Assembly: GCA_017472965.1 (NCBI GenBank)
Contig: JAFUNR010000054.1
Location: 1-46,353, forward strand
Direction of reading: 5' to 3'
Length of the DNA stretch: 46,353 bases
Source of the DNA: Oscillospiraceae bacterium
GTDB taxonomy: Bacteria; Bacillota; Clostridia; Oscillospirales; Ruminococcaceae
Shown: positions 1 through 7,672 of the stretch, in pieces
Position numbering within the stretch: position 1 is the first letter of the stretch
How the letters are laid out: each line of letters begins with the position of its first letter
Program-made: the position numbers and the translations under genes
The notes under the pieces: generated by a model
The model's database searches: none
What the model saw: the letters and a program-made list of their open reading frames with translations, nothing else
Told to the model about the DNA's origin: nothing

Positions 1-3000
1 GCCTTCTCCTGTCCACACCACAACACCGCCGGCTTTAGCCAGATCTACTCCTTCAAAGCCTTCAATGTTCATATAGTAATTCAGGTAGATTACGCTTTCC
101 ACCGATACCGACCATGTCTTTTTGCTGATCTCGCCGGTGGGAACGGAAGTATCAGTATACGGCTCCCATGTGATATTGCAGTTTACCCAGCTGTCGCCGT
201 TGCCGTCAAGGATCCCCCTTGCTTCGGCTGTCCATGTGGCGTTACCGGCGGGGTACCAGGCGGTGGCGGTTACATCGCGGAACGGCGTGACGGGGGCATT
301 ATACTGGCCGTCAACTGTGGGGGCATCTCCCTCGAACCGGATCGTTTTCAGTGCACCGCAGCCCCAGAAGGCTTCGGATTTGATGTTGGTGACCCCTGCC
401 GGAATCGTGATCTCTGTCAGACCGGTATCTCTGAAAGCATAGGTATCGATGGCGGTCAGACTCTGCGGCAGGCTCACCGTCTGCAGATTCGTACAGCATT
501 CAAAGCAGCTGAAGGGAATTTCGGTAACGCCCTCCGGCACCGTGATATGGCGCACGCCCTCGCACCAGGCAAACGCCGCATCACCGATGGTCAGGTTTTC
601 GGAAAGGATCGTGATGGTTTCGATCTGGAAACACCGCCAGAAAGCACTTGCGCCGATGCTTTTCACGCTGGCGGGAATAGTCAGTTCTTTCAGCCCACGG
701 CAGTCGTTGAACGCAGAATCACCGATGCTTTCCACCGTATCCGGAATGCTGATCTCTTTGAGGCCTGTCCAGTAAAAAGCGCCCTCTCCAATGGTTTTCA
801 GCCCCTTCGGCAATGTGACCTTTTCAAGATAGTGCATCTCCGTGAAAGCATAATCTCCGATGGCAGTGACATCCTTGCCGAGCACGACCTCCCGCGGATA
901 TTCAAAACACTCAAAGAAGTAATCGCCGATATAGGTGATACCATCGCCGATGATGATCTTTTTGACCGCCTTGCTGTCGACATAAGCCCATAAACCACTG
1001 CCGGGTCTGCCGTAGCTCTGCCGGGTATCCGGCAATCTGCCGGTGCCGGTAAAGACCATCTCGCCGCTGCCCTTCCAAAGCACCCAGTTGATGGTGGAGT
1101 TTTCGCCGGTCACGCCGCTGTCCAGAATTTCATCCTCCGCATCACAGCGGGTGCATTCACCCATGGTGAAATCATGACCGATGGCGGACAGGATCCGGTT
1201 GCTCTTCTTACCGCAGCCTTTTGCACAGAGGATATAACCGGCGCCGGTTTCCGTGCAGGTGGGTTCGGTCGTCACCACAAGGTCTTCATTATTAAAAACA
1301 CAGTAGTGCACGGCTATCACATCCGCCGAGGCGGTCAGCGGCAGCCCGGCACAGCCGGTGTCCCATGTATACGAGGCACTCACCGGCAGCTCAAACGGAT
1401 CGGGGATATTCACCCGGCCGTTTGCATCAACGGAAAGCGTCTGCGTCGTTCCGTCTTTCATCGTAACGGTGAAATCGGAAACACGGCTGAAATCAACATC
1501 GCCCAGCAGCTTTACAAGGCTGCACGCAAAGCTGCTGCCGATACTCTCAAATTTCAACTCGCCGACCGATTGCCTGTCGGCATAGCCGACAGGACCCGGC
1601 GCCACAGCGGAAAGATCCAGCGTCGTAATCGCATTGAGACTGCAATTCAGGTGCTTCAGGCTGCTCTTGCCGGAAAGATCCAGCACGGTCAGCTCGTTGC
1701 CGGCACAATAAAGCTCCGCAAGTGCCGAAGCACCGGAAAGCTTGAGCTCGGTCAGATCGCACTGATTGCAGGAAAGGACAGTAAGTGCTTCCAGCCCGCC
1801 GGCATCCAACCGCGTCAGCTTGTTGTAATCGGCTATGAGCTGCTGCAAGGCAGGCGCACCGGAAAGCTCCAGCGCTTCCAGCTTATTGTTGCCGCAATCC
1901 AGATAGGTCAGTGCGGGATGGCTGCCGAGAATCAGCTCCTCCAGCACGTCGTCGCCACAGGAGAGGTGCTTCAGCGCGCTCAAGGCCGAAACATCCAGCG
2001 AAGTCAGCTGATTTTTGCTGACATCCAGTGTTTTCAGAGCGGTCAGGCCGGAAAGCTCCGCTTCGGTCAGCTCATTGGACGGGAGGAGCAGGCTTTCCAG
2101 ACCGGGATGAGCCTCCAAATGCAGGTCATTCAGACTCTTCAGCCCGCAGGCGATCAGGCTGATCTTCTTCAGTCCGGAAAGGTACTCCACGCCCTTCCAG
2201 TTTTCCACGGGCTTCGAGTTGAGCGAAAACTCCGTGATCGCCGCCACCTGCTCCTGTGTCAGCCAGCCGTTTTCTTCAAAATCACGCGCGGCGAAGAACG
2301 CCAGAATGGCAGGATCAGGGAAGTTGATGCTGTTGAGCAGCAGATGCCCGTCCAGAGAAAGCTGCGCGGGATATCCGTTGAAGGTACCTTCCTTGCGGGT
2401 CTCGAAATAGCCCAGCTTTTCCAGCGCAGGGCTGTTATTGAAAGAAAACGAGGTCAGACCGTTGTTGTTATCCACCACATGGGATTCTTTGTAAAGCAGG
2501 CTGCCCACATCCGTATCACTGCCCAGCAGGAACCAGTCGCGGCCTTCGTAACCGCTGACAGGCCCGGTTGCATTGGAAACATACGGATCGTTCCATGTGA
2601 CATCCACCGCAAACCATTCGCTGCCGATCTGCACATTATTCCACATATGCAAACCGCCGGAATCATAAGTGCTGCTTCTGCCAAGGCCCTCTTCCAGTAC
2701 ACAGGGGATGCCGATCTCATCGCAAAGCACCTTGAATGCGCGGGAGTAAGCCTCGCACACGGGTCCGGTACTGCCGTAGTTGCCCAGCAGGGCGCTGGTG
2801 CACTCCCACGCCGATTCGGGCGCAACGGAAAGATCGTCATTGTAGGCATTGTTCAGGACCAGCCAGTCGTTCAGATAGCCCACCTTTTCCACATCGGTAC
2901 CATCGGCGGGAAAATCACCGCCGAGGATCGTCTGCACGGCGGTATCCACCTGCGCCGCCGTCTGCAGGATCACCTCCGCCGTGGGGTATTCCGGACAGCG

Positions 3001-3828
3001 GATATCATAGTCGTAATCCTCGATATGCAGATAGAAGAAAACATCCATGGTGTACGGCACTTCGAAACTGCCGTCTTCATAGACACAGATATCGCGCCAT
3101 GTGCTTTCGCCGGTGTAATACGGACCGGAAAGCCAGAAAACCTCCGGATGATCCCGGTCGAACGCCGTCAAGGCCGCATACAACTGTTCTCTGTACGCGG
3201 CGGTGTTGGCCGCCACTTCCTCCTCATAGGCCGCCTCGGCTGCGGCATAAAGCTCATCATAAGTAAGGCCGGCCCCGCAATTCTGCGAAATATTACCCTC
3301 TATTGTGAATTTGACCGCGTAATCGCCCTGGCCCACATCCCATGTATCCTGCAGCGGCTGCACCAGAGCGCTTTCCGCGGTAAAAGCACTCTGCTGCTCC
3401 AGCCATTCATAGAACGGCGCATACAGCTCGCCGCCGTCCACGCGATCAAACCAGCGGATGTACTCGCCTTCTTTCAAAGCAGGCTGCGTCATCGCAAAGG
3501 TCGATACCGGTTCAAGCTGTTCATAAGTGCGCGGGGTGCTGCCCTCAACACTGGCGATCAGCTTGCGCTGCGGGGCGCTTTCTGCCGCAGGCATTTCCTC
3601 CGTCGGCGCCTTATCAATGGCATCGGCTGCAGCCAGATCCTCATTTACAGGAACATCCTGCTCGGAGAACTCTTCTGCTGCAGTATTCTCTGCCGCCACA
3701 GTCTGCGCAGCAGGGATTTTCGCCGCAGCGTCGGCATACAGGCTCTGCGCCGCAGCCGCCGGCAGCTGCGCAAAACACAGCACCGCGCACAGCAGCAGAC
3801 TCAAAAGCCGTTGCATTTTCTTTTTCAT
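1..3828 (-). CDS. Secreted BspA-type leucine-rich repeat protein with transglutaminase-like core (partial, 3' end missing)
   Basis: An open frame of 1276 codons runs from an ATG at 3828 off the left edge with no stop. AGGAGG at 3834-3839 lies 5 bases upstream of that ATG. Residues 1-30 are a Sec signal peptide (MKKK, then a Leu/Ala-rich core, then AAAAQS). Residues about 300-430 resemble a transglutaminase-like cysteine-protease fold: Cys358 in VCEAYSRAF, a His near 393 in HMWNN and an Asp near 409 in DVTWND would form the triad. Residues about 540-755 are repeats of the LxxLxLSxxxALxxLxCxxNxL kind. Residues about 960-1150 are BspA-type repeats (IGDYAF, SIGDSAF, SIGASAF). BspA-type proteins are cell-surface or secreted adhesins in gut bacteria. 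The missing C-terminus should carry the anchor or more repeats. Function as adhesin or protein cross-linking/peptidase enzyme is inferred. Confidence 0.88.
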   Translation of the reverse strand, partial: MKKKMQRLLSLLLCAVLCFAQLPAAAAQSLYADAAAKIPAAQTVAAENTAAEEFSEQDVPVNEDLAAADAIDKAPTEEMPAAESAPQRKLIASVEGSTPRTYEQLEPVSTFAMTQPALKEGEYIRWFDRVDGGELYAPFYEWLEQQSAFTAESALVQPLQDTWDVGQGDYAVKFTIEGNISQNCGAGLTYDELYAAAEAAYEEEVAANTAAYREQLYAALTAFDRDHPEVFWLSGPYYTGESTWRDICVYEDGSFEVPYTMDVFFYLHIEDYDYDIRCPEYPTAEVILQTAAQVDTAVQTILGGDFPADGTDVEKVGYLNDWLVLNNAYNDDLSVAPESAWECTSALLGNYGSTGPVCEAYSRAFKVLCDEIGIPCVLEEGLGRSSTYDSGGLHMWNNVQIGSEWFAVDVTWNDPYVSNATGPVSGYEGRDWFLLGSDTDVGSLLYKESHVVDNNNGLTSFSFNNSPALEKLGYFETRKEGTFNGYPAQLSLDGHLLLNSINFPDPAILAFFAARDFEENGWLTQEQVAAITEFSLNSKPVENWKGVEYLSGLKKISLIACGLKSLNDLHLEAHPGLESLLLPSNELTEAELSGLTALKTLDVSKNQLTSLDVSALSALKHLSCGDDVLEELILGSHPALTYLDCGNNKLEALELSGAPALQQLIADYNKLTRLDAGGLEALTVLSCNQCDLTELKLSGASALAELYCAGNELTVLDLSGKSSLKHLNCSLNAITTLDLSAVAPGPVGYADRQSVGELKFESIGSSFACSLVKLLGDVDFSRVSDFTVTMKDGTTQTLSVDANGRVNIPDPFELPVSASYTWDTGCAGLPLTASADVIAVHYCVFNNEDLVVTTEPTCTETGAGYILCAKGCGKKSNRILSAIGHDFTMGECTRCDAEDEILDSGVTGENSTINWVLWKGSGEMVFTGTGRLPDTRQSYGRPGSGLWAYVDSKAVKKIIIGDGITYIGDYFFECFEYPREVVLGKDVTAIGDYAFTEMHYLEKVTLPKGLKTIGEGAFYWTGLKEISIPDTVESIGDSAFNDCRGLKELTIPASVKSIGASAFWRCFQIETITILSENLTIGDAAFAWCEGVRHITVPEGVTEIPFSCFECCTNLQTVSLPQSLTAIDTYAFRDTGLTEITIPAGVTNIKSEAFWGCGALKTIRFEGDAPTVDGQYNAPVTPFRDVTATAWYPAGNATWTAEARGILDGNGDSWVNCNITWEPYTDTSVPTGEISKKTWSVSVESVIYLNYYMNIEGFEGVDLAKAGGVVVWTGEG

Positions 3829-3881
3829 AAAAACCTCCTGATCCGGGCCTGTTCCGTCACAAGCCGCCGACATACGGTTTT

Positions 3882-3890
3882 AGTATAGCA
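3882..3890 (-). promoter_or_regulatory. Possible extended -10 promoter of the LRR protein gene
   Basis: On the minus strand TATACT (3882-3887) is preceded by TG one base away, an extended -10 element, about 54 bases before the LRR start codon. No good -35 box is visible. Confidence 0.35.
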
Positions 3891-3910
3891 CAATCTGTCG
3901 GACAATGCTA

Positions 3911-3939
3911 TTGTCTTTTTCGCTTGAACAAGGTATAAT
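3911..3939 (+). promoter_or_regulatory. Promoter of the deacetylase gene
   Basis: TTGTCT (3911-3916), a 17-base spacer and a perfect TATAAT (3934-3939) lie 49 bases upstream of the chosen start at 3988. Confidence 0.65.
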
Positions 3940-3987
3940 CTATATAATGTTTCATCAAAATCAAACAGAATGTCGGAAGGTATCTGT

Positions 3988-4890
3988 ATGGACCGTTATC
4001 TGATCATCAACGCCGACGATTTCGGCGCATTTCAAAGCGGCGTTGCCGCCGTGACCGAACTGCTGACCTGCGGGGAAAGCGCATTGACCTCCTCCACGGT
4101 GATGGCCTGTGCCCCGTGGGCAGCACAGGCCTGCCGTTTTGCCGCCGCAAACCCGCAGCTGGGCATTGGCGTGCATCTGACCCTGACCAGCGAATGGAAC
4201 AACCTGCGCTGGGCGCCGGTGGCGCAGGGATGCACCGCATCTTTGCGGGACGAAGAGGGCTATATGTGGCATACCACCCCGGAGGTGGAGCGCCATGCCG
4301 TGCTGGACGAGGTGCGTGCCGAGCTGCGTGCACAGGTGGATCGCTGCCGCCGTCTGGGCATGACGGCACCCTCTCACATGGACAACCACATGGGCTCGCT
4401 TTACGGCATCGCCACCGGCCGGTGGGAGCTGCTGGGCACCGTGCTGGAGCTTGCCGCCGGGCTGCGGCTGGGCTTCCGGCTGCCGGCATCCATCAAGGAT
4501 ATCGCCTTTGGCAACACCATGCTGGGCATCGGCACCGAGGCGGAAGCCACCCGCGCCGCTGCAGCGCAGGCGGTGGAATTTGCCGCCGCAAACGGTGTGG
4601 CGCTGCCCGACCATCTGCTGCCCAACGAGTGGGGCGGCCCGCAGGACGAAAGCTACGAGAATTTCCGCGAATACCTGTATGACCATTACGCCAATATCCC
4701 CGCGGGGGTGACCGAGACCTATCTGCATCCCGCGCTGGAAAGCGAGGAGCTGAAAGCTGCCTGCGGTACATGGCAGAAACGCGTATGGGAATACCGCATC
4801 ATGCGCGACCCCGCCACAAAGCAGCACATTGAAGCCCACGGCATCAAGCTAATCAACTACCGGGAGCTTTCCCGTATGAAAGGGTTTTGA
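3988..4890 (+). CDS. ChbG/YdjC-family carbohydrate deacetylase
   Basis: A 300-residue cytosolic protein of the YdjC/ChbG/HpnK family. These are metal-dependent deacetylases of N-acetylated sugars such as chitobiose. The N-terminal NADDFG motif (Asp10, Asp11), VHLTLTSEW and SHMDNHMG supply the Asp/His residues expected at the metal site. An upstream in-frame ATG at 3970 has no ribosome site. GGAAGG at 3975-3980 lies 7 bases before the ATG at 3988, so that start is preferred. It has its own promoter and no obvious operon partner. The substrate cannot be read from the sequence; a diacetylchitobiose-like or host-glycan amino sugar is the family expectation. Confidence 0.85.
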   Translation: MDRYLIINADDFGAFQSGVAAVTELLTCGESALTSSTVMACAPWAAQACRFAAANPQLGIGVHLTLTSEWNNLRWAPVAQGCTASLRDEEGYMWHTTPEVERHAVLDEVRAELRAQVDRCRRLGMTAPSHMDNHMGSLYGIATGRWELLGTVLELAAGLRLGFRLPASIKDIAFGNTMLGIGTEAEATRAAAAQAVEFAAANGVALPDHLLPNEWGGPQDESYENFREYLYDHYANIPAGVTETYLHPALESEELKAACGTWQKRVWEYRIMRDPATKQHIEAHGIKLINYRELSRMKGF

Positions 4891-4909
4891 GCCCGCAGCC
4901 CCTTCCCCA

Positions 4910-4937
4910 TTGTATTTTTTGAAAAACAAGGTATAAT
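4910..4937 (+). promoter_or_regulatory. Promoter of the Lar-like gene
   Basis: TTGTAT (4910-4915), a 16-base spacer and TATAAT (4932-4937), 30 bases before the start codon at 4968. Confidence 0.55.
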
Positions 4938-4967
4938 AAAAAGCATCACACACAAGGAGAACCCGTT

Positions 4968-5192
4968 ATGGACGCTTTGGACGCTATCGAACTGTATGAC
5001 TGCCCGCTGTGCAACGGCCCCGCCCTGCTGGAAGAAGAGGATGGCTGGTGTCTGCACGTCATCTGTCTGGACTGCGGCTGCAGCACGGTGAACACCGGCT
5101 TTGCCAACGAAGAGGAACGGCTGAAGGCCGCACAGAAATCCGCCGATCTGTGGAACATGGGCAAGGTGATCGCCTGCGGCCCGGGGGAATAA
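4968..5192 (+). CDS. Small Lar-like zinc-ribbon protein
   Basis: A 74-residue protein with two CxxC pairs (Cys12/Cys15 and Cys33/Cys36) and a C-terminal helix ending in LWNMG. This is the layout of the Lar restriction-alleviation family, small zinc ribbons often found on phages and in gut Firmicutes. AAGGAG precedes the ATG at about 8 bases. Lar of E. coli modulates type I restriction, but no restriction system is visible here, so that role should not be assumed. A strong terminator follows directly, so it is probably a single-gene transcript. Confidence 0.6.
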   Translation: MDALDAIELYDCPLCNGPALLEEEDGWCLHVICLDCGCSTVNTGFANEEERLKAAQKSADLWNMGKVIACGPGE

Positions 5193-5219
5193 ATCCCGCG
5201 TGCCTGTGCGCTTGCTGCC

Positions 5220-5251
5220 GGAGCCGTGAAGCACGGCTCCGTTTTCGTTTT
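5220..5251 (+). terminator. Rho-independent terminator after the Lar-like gene
   Basis: Perfect 9-bp stem GGAGCCGTG/CACGGCTCC with a 3-base loop, then GTTTTCGTTTT. Confidence 0.85.
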
Positions 5252-5264
5252 GTGAGGGATCTTT

Positions 5265-5831
5265 ATGAAATATTACCACGCTTCCCCCGTTTGCGGCATC
5301 ACGCAGCTGGAACCGCGGGTATCCAATCATGGCTCGCCGCTGGTGTATGTCTCCCGAAAACGGGAGAATGTACTGGTTTATCTGAGCAACGCGGTGGAGA
5401 AATTCTGCCGCGAAGCAGGGATCGAACACTGCGGCCCGTATTACAAATGGGCCAGCTACGGCTTTGCAAAGGACGGCATTCTGCAGCTGGACGAATACTG
5501 GCCCGATGCGCTGGCGGAGACCTACGCCGGCATCGGCGGGTATATCTACACCGTCAGTCAAAGCGATGCGCTGCAGCCCATGCAGGATATTCCCGATGCC
5601 TTTTGCTCAGCGCTGCCGCTGGTGGCAACAGGCTGCGAATACATTCCCGATGCGCTGACCGCCATTCTGCAGGCAGAGGCCGCCGGGCTGCTTCGCATAC
5701 GCCGGTATGAACAGCTGGGCGAAAACACGCTGCGCTGGCTGGAAAGGGTGATCCCGCAGGACTACGAAACCAACGCCGCACACCCGGAATACCGGGCATT
5801 TCTGAAAGCGAAATTTCCCCGGTTTTTCTGA
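5265..5831 (+). CDS. Hypothetical protein, 188 aa
   Basis: No signal peptide or membrane segment. It starts MKYYHASPVCGITQLEPR with HGSPLVYVSRKRENVLVYL a little later. A YHAS or HGS opening followed by a VYVS strand is seen in some ADP-ribosyltransferase-fold proteins, but I cannot identify a complete active site and do not assign that function. The ribosome site is GAGGG at 5254-5258, 6 bases before the ATG. The gene lies just behind the terminator of the Lar-like gene with no clear promoter of its own, so it may depend on read-through. Confidence 0.7.
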   Translation: MKYYHASPVCGITQLEPRVSNHGSPLVYVSRKRENVLVYLSNAVEKFCREAGIEHCGPYYKWASYGFAKDGILQLDEYWPDALAETYAGIGGYIYTVSQSDALQPMQDIPDAFCSALPLVATGCEYIPDALTAILQAEAAGLLRIRRYEQLGENTLRWLERVIPQDYETNAAHPEYRAFLKAKFPRFF

Positions 5832-5862
5832 TGTTTCCGCACTCCAAACACTGTTTTTTGCA

Positions 5863-5924
5863 ATAAAAAGGCCGCCGCTTTGGCAGGCATCCCTTCCGGA
5901 TGTCCTTCCTTAAGCGGCGGTCTT
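5863..5924 (-). terminator. Terminator between the hypothetical gene and amidohydrolase 1
   Basis: Stem CCGCCGCTT (5872-5880) with AAGCGGCGG (5912-5920) and an inner GCATCC/GGATGT hairpin. On the minus strand the stem is followed by CCTTTTTATT, so it mainly ends amidohydrolase 1. On the plus strand the tail is weaker (TCTTTA). Confidence 0.75.
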
Positions 5925-5930
5925 TATGCG

Positions 5931-7142
5931 TTATTGATCCAATCCGTAAAAGCGCACGGGGTTATCCCACAGCATAGCCCTTGCCCAGCGCTTGGCCTGT
6001 GCAAGGGTCAGGGTGCCGTCGGCCACCTTATCGGCAAGCGCCAGCGCCATGGTGCGGTCCATCAGCCTGCGGTGACCGTAAACGCTTTCGTAGTGCCAGT
6101 AATCCGCGCCGAAGCCCATGACCTTGTTCATGGGTACAAGATCCACGATCCGGCAAATGGCATCGCGGGCAAGCTGCTCGCTGATCAGATACACCCAGCA
6201 CAGATCGATGCAGACATTGGGATGGGTCTTTGCCAGCAGCAAAGAGGAATTCACATACGGATACCCCAGATGGAACAGATCAAAGCGGTTTCGGGGATGG
6301 GCTTCGATCAGGGGGATGAGGTGCTCGGGCGAAAGGGCGCGGAAATCCCCCCAGTAGCCGGTGTGAACGGATACCGGCAGATCGTGCACGGCACAGCGCT
6401 GCAGCAGCAGCTCCACAAAATACCAGCACAGCTCGGGACAGAATTCCCGTACCCCGCCCAGCCAGTCATCCAGTGCCTGCTGCACCTGTGCGGGTGTCGC
6501 CGCCGTATAGGGCGTATCCACCCGCAGCTTGACGGCACGCCCACCCTGCAGCGCAAGAGCGATGAATTCATCTGCCTGCTGTTCCAGATCGGCCAGGGTT
6601 TCGGGCCGGCGCAGAAAGCCGTGCTCCTGTGCCATAGGCGGCACATAGTACATGGGCACATACCGGCAGCGGCCGCCCAGCTGCTGCACACGGACAGTTG
6701 CCGGAAAGCTGCTGACCATGGCATACCGGATGCGGCTTGCCGCCAGCGCACGCTCGCATACACCGGGCGTGTTGCCGTTTTGCAGCAGCTGTGAAGCCTT
6801 CTCAAAGGAAGCCTTGTCCAGCTTATCTATGCCGCAGTGTTTTTTCAGCGAAATACACAGGGCGCGGTAATAGGAGGTCGTTTCGATTGCCTGCAGGTAC
6901 GGCTGAAGCACCGCCCACTTCTGCGCGGCAGCGGCTTCGCTGCCGAATACGATGCCATATTCCTCTGCACGCATTCCCGCATTCAGCAGATCCTGCCCGC
7001 AGTATTCTCCCAGCAGCACGGCGACATCCATCGGCATGGCCAGACGGGTATCCTCCGGGTGCAGATGCTCGTGGCAATCCACCACTTCCATATGTGAAAT
7101 ATACCGGTGCAGCCTGCGGTACGCCCATATGCGCTTCAGCAT
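5931..7142 (-). CDS. Amidohydrolase-superfamily TIM-barrel hydrolase 1
   Basis: 403 residues, cytosolic. VDCHEHLH near the N-terminus gives the HxH metal site (His24, His26). SVHTGYWGDF near residue 259, FHLGYP and GFGADYWH supply the later His and Asp ligands, as in the Amidohydro_2 group. That group includes sugar-acid lactonases and decarboxylases, and is related to uronate isomerases. The in-frame region upstream of 7142 is part of the leader. The ATG at 7142 follows AAGGAG and a promoter. It is clearly paralogous to the protein at 15678-16901; both share the blocks HTGYW-DFR, FDLFHLGYPYV and the YGHR segment. Substrate unknown; a sugar lactone or other small carboxylate is an inference. 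Confidence 0.8.
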   Translation of the reverse strand: MLKRIWAYRRLHRYISHMEVVDCHEHLHPEDTRLAMPMDVAVLLGEYCGQDLLNAGMRAEEYGIVFGSEAAAAQKWAVLQPYLQAIETTSYYRALCISLKKHCGIDKLDKASFEKASQLLQNGNTPGVCERALAASRIRYAMVSSFPATVRVQQLGGRCRYVPMYYVPPMAQEHGFLRRPETLADLEQQADEFIALALQGGRAVKLRVDTPYTAATPAQVQQALDDWLGGVREFCPELCWYFVELLLQRCAVHDLPVSVHTGYWGDFRALSPEHLIPLIEAHPRNRFDLFHLGYPYVNSSLLLAKTHPNVCIDLCWVYLISEQLARDAICRIVDLVPMNKVMGFGADYWHYESVYGHRRLMDRTMALALADKVADGTLTLAQAKRWARAMLWDNPVRFYGLDQ

Positions 7143-7173
7143 AGATCCATCTCCTTGTTTTTTCCTCACCATA

Positions 7174-7202
7174 TCTATATCATACCAGGCAGCCGTTGTC
7201 AA
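7174..7202 (-). promoter_or_regulatory. Promoter of amidohydrolase 1
   Basis: On the minus strand: TTGACA (7197-7202), 17-base spacer, TATAGA (7174-7179), about 31 bases before the start codon. Confidence 0.7.
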
Positions 7203-7215
7203 CGCTGCGCAAATG

Positions 7216-7270
7216 AAAAAAGGAGCCTTGCGGCACAAGAGGTTTCTCTTGCACGGCAGGCTCCGTTTTT
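7216..7270 (-). terminator. Terminator after secG
   Basis: GGAGCCT (7222-7228) pairs with AGGCTCC (7258-7264), with an inner CAAGAG/CTCTTG hairpin. A-rich on the left and T-rich on the right, so it can work in both directions; for secG the tail is TTTTTTCATTT. Confidence 0.8.
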
Positions 7271-7290
7271 CATTTTCGCTCAGGCGCTGA

Positions 7291-7536
7291 TTACTTGAGC
7301 AGGCCAAACACGCTGACGAGCACGACCAGAACGGCAAAGGCGATGCCGAAATACTTGGTCAGCTTGGCATACAGCGCATCGTTGCCGCGGGCACGACCCT
7401 CGGTCATGTTGCCCATATCGCCGCCGATGGCACCGGACAGACCACGGCCCTTGGGGTTCTGGACAGTAACCAGCAGAATCAGAAAGGCGCTGCACAGGAT
7501 CAGGATGCCGCCAAAAATATAAGTCAGAACGCTCAT
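7291..7536 (-). CDS. secG: Preprotein translocase subunit SecG
   Basis: 81 residues with two hydrophobic segments (about 4-24 and 59-80) separated by a polar loop containing VQNPKGRGLSGAIGG. This NPKG(R)GL signature loop is typical of SecG. SecG is an accessory membrane subunit of the SecYEG channel. GGAGGG lies before the ATG at 7536. The upstream in-frame ATG at 7566 falls inside the promoter/leader and is not used. Own promoter and terminator, so likely monocistronic. Confidence 0.93.
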   Translation of the reverse strand: MSVLTYIFGGILILCSAFLILLVTVQNPKGRGLSGAIGGDMGNMTEGRARGNDALYAKLTKYFGIAFAVLVVLVSVFGLLK

Positions 7537-7568
7537 TGTATTCCCTCCAAATGTAGATAGCTTCAAAT

Positions 7569-7596
7569 ATTATACCGCATTTTTCAAAAAAAGCAA
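7569..7596 (-). promoter_or_regulatory. Promoter of secG
   Basis: On the minus strand TTGCTT (7591-7596), 16-base spacer, TATAAT (7569-7574), 32 bases before the secG start. Confidence 0.65.
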
Positions 7597-7617
7597 TGCT
7601 TTTTGCGAGATTCCTTT

Positions 7618-7669
7618 GAAAAAAGCGCACAAATCCGGCGTTTTTCACCGCTGCGGCAGCAATTGTGCG
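7618..7669 (-). terminator. Terminator after the parC-like gene
   Basis: On the minus strand CGCACAA and TTGTGCG form an outer stem around a smaller CGGTG/CGCCG hairpin, followed by C and a run of six T. Confidence 0.6.
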
Positions 7670-7672
7670 GCA

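Noticed and set aside
1174-3888. A 904-codon open frame on the plus strand
   Set aside because: It is the antisense shadow of the LRR protein. The minus frame has a signal peptide, ribosome site and recognisable domains; the plus frame has none.
3970-3987. ATG at 3970 as start of the deacetylase
   Set aside because: No ribosome site before it, and GGAAGG that serves the ATG at 3988 lies inside this extension.
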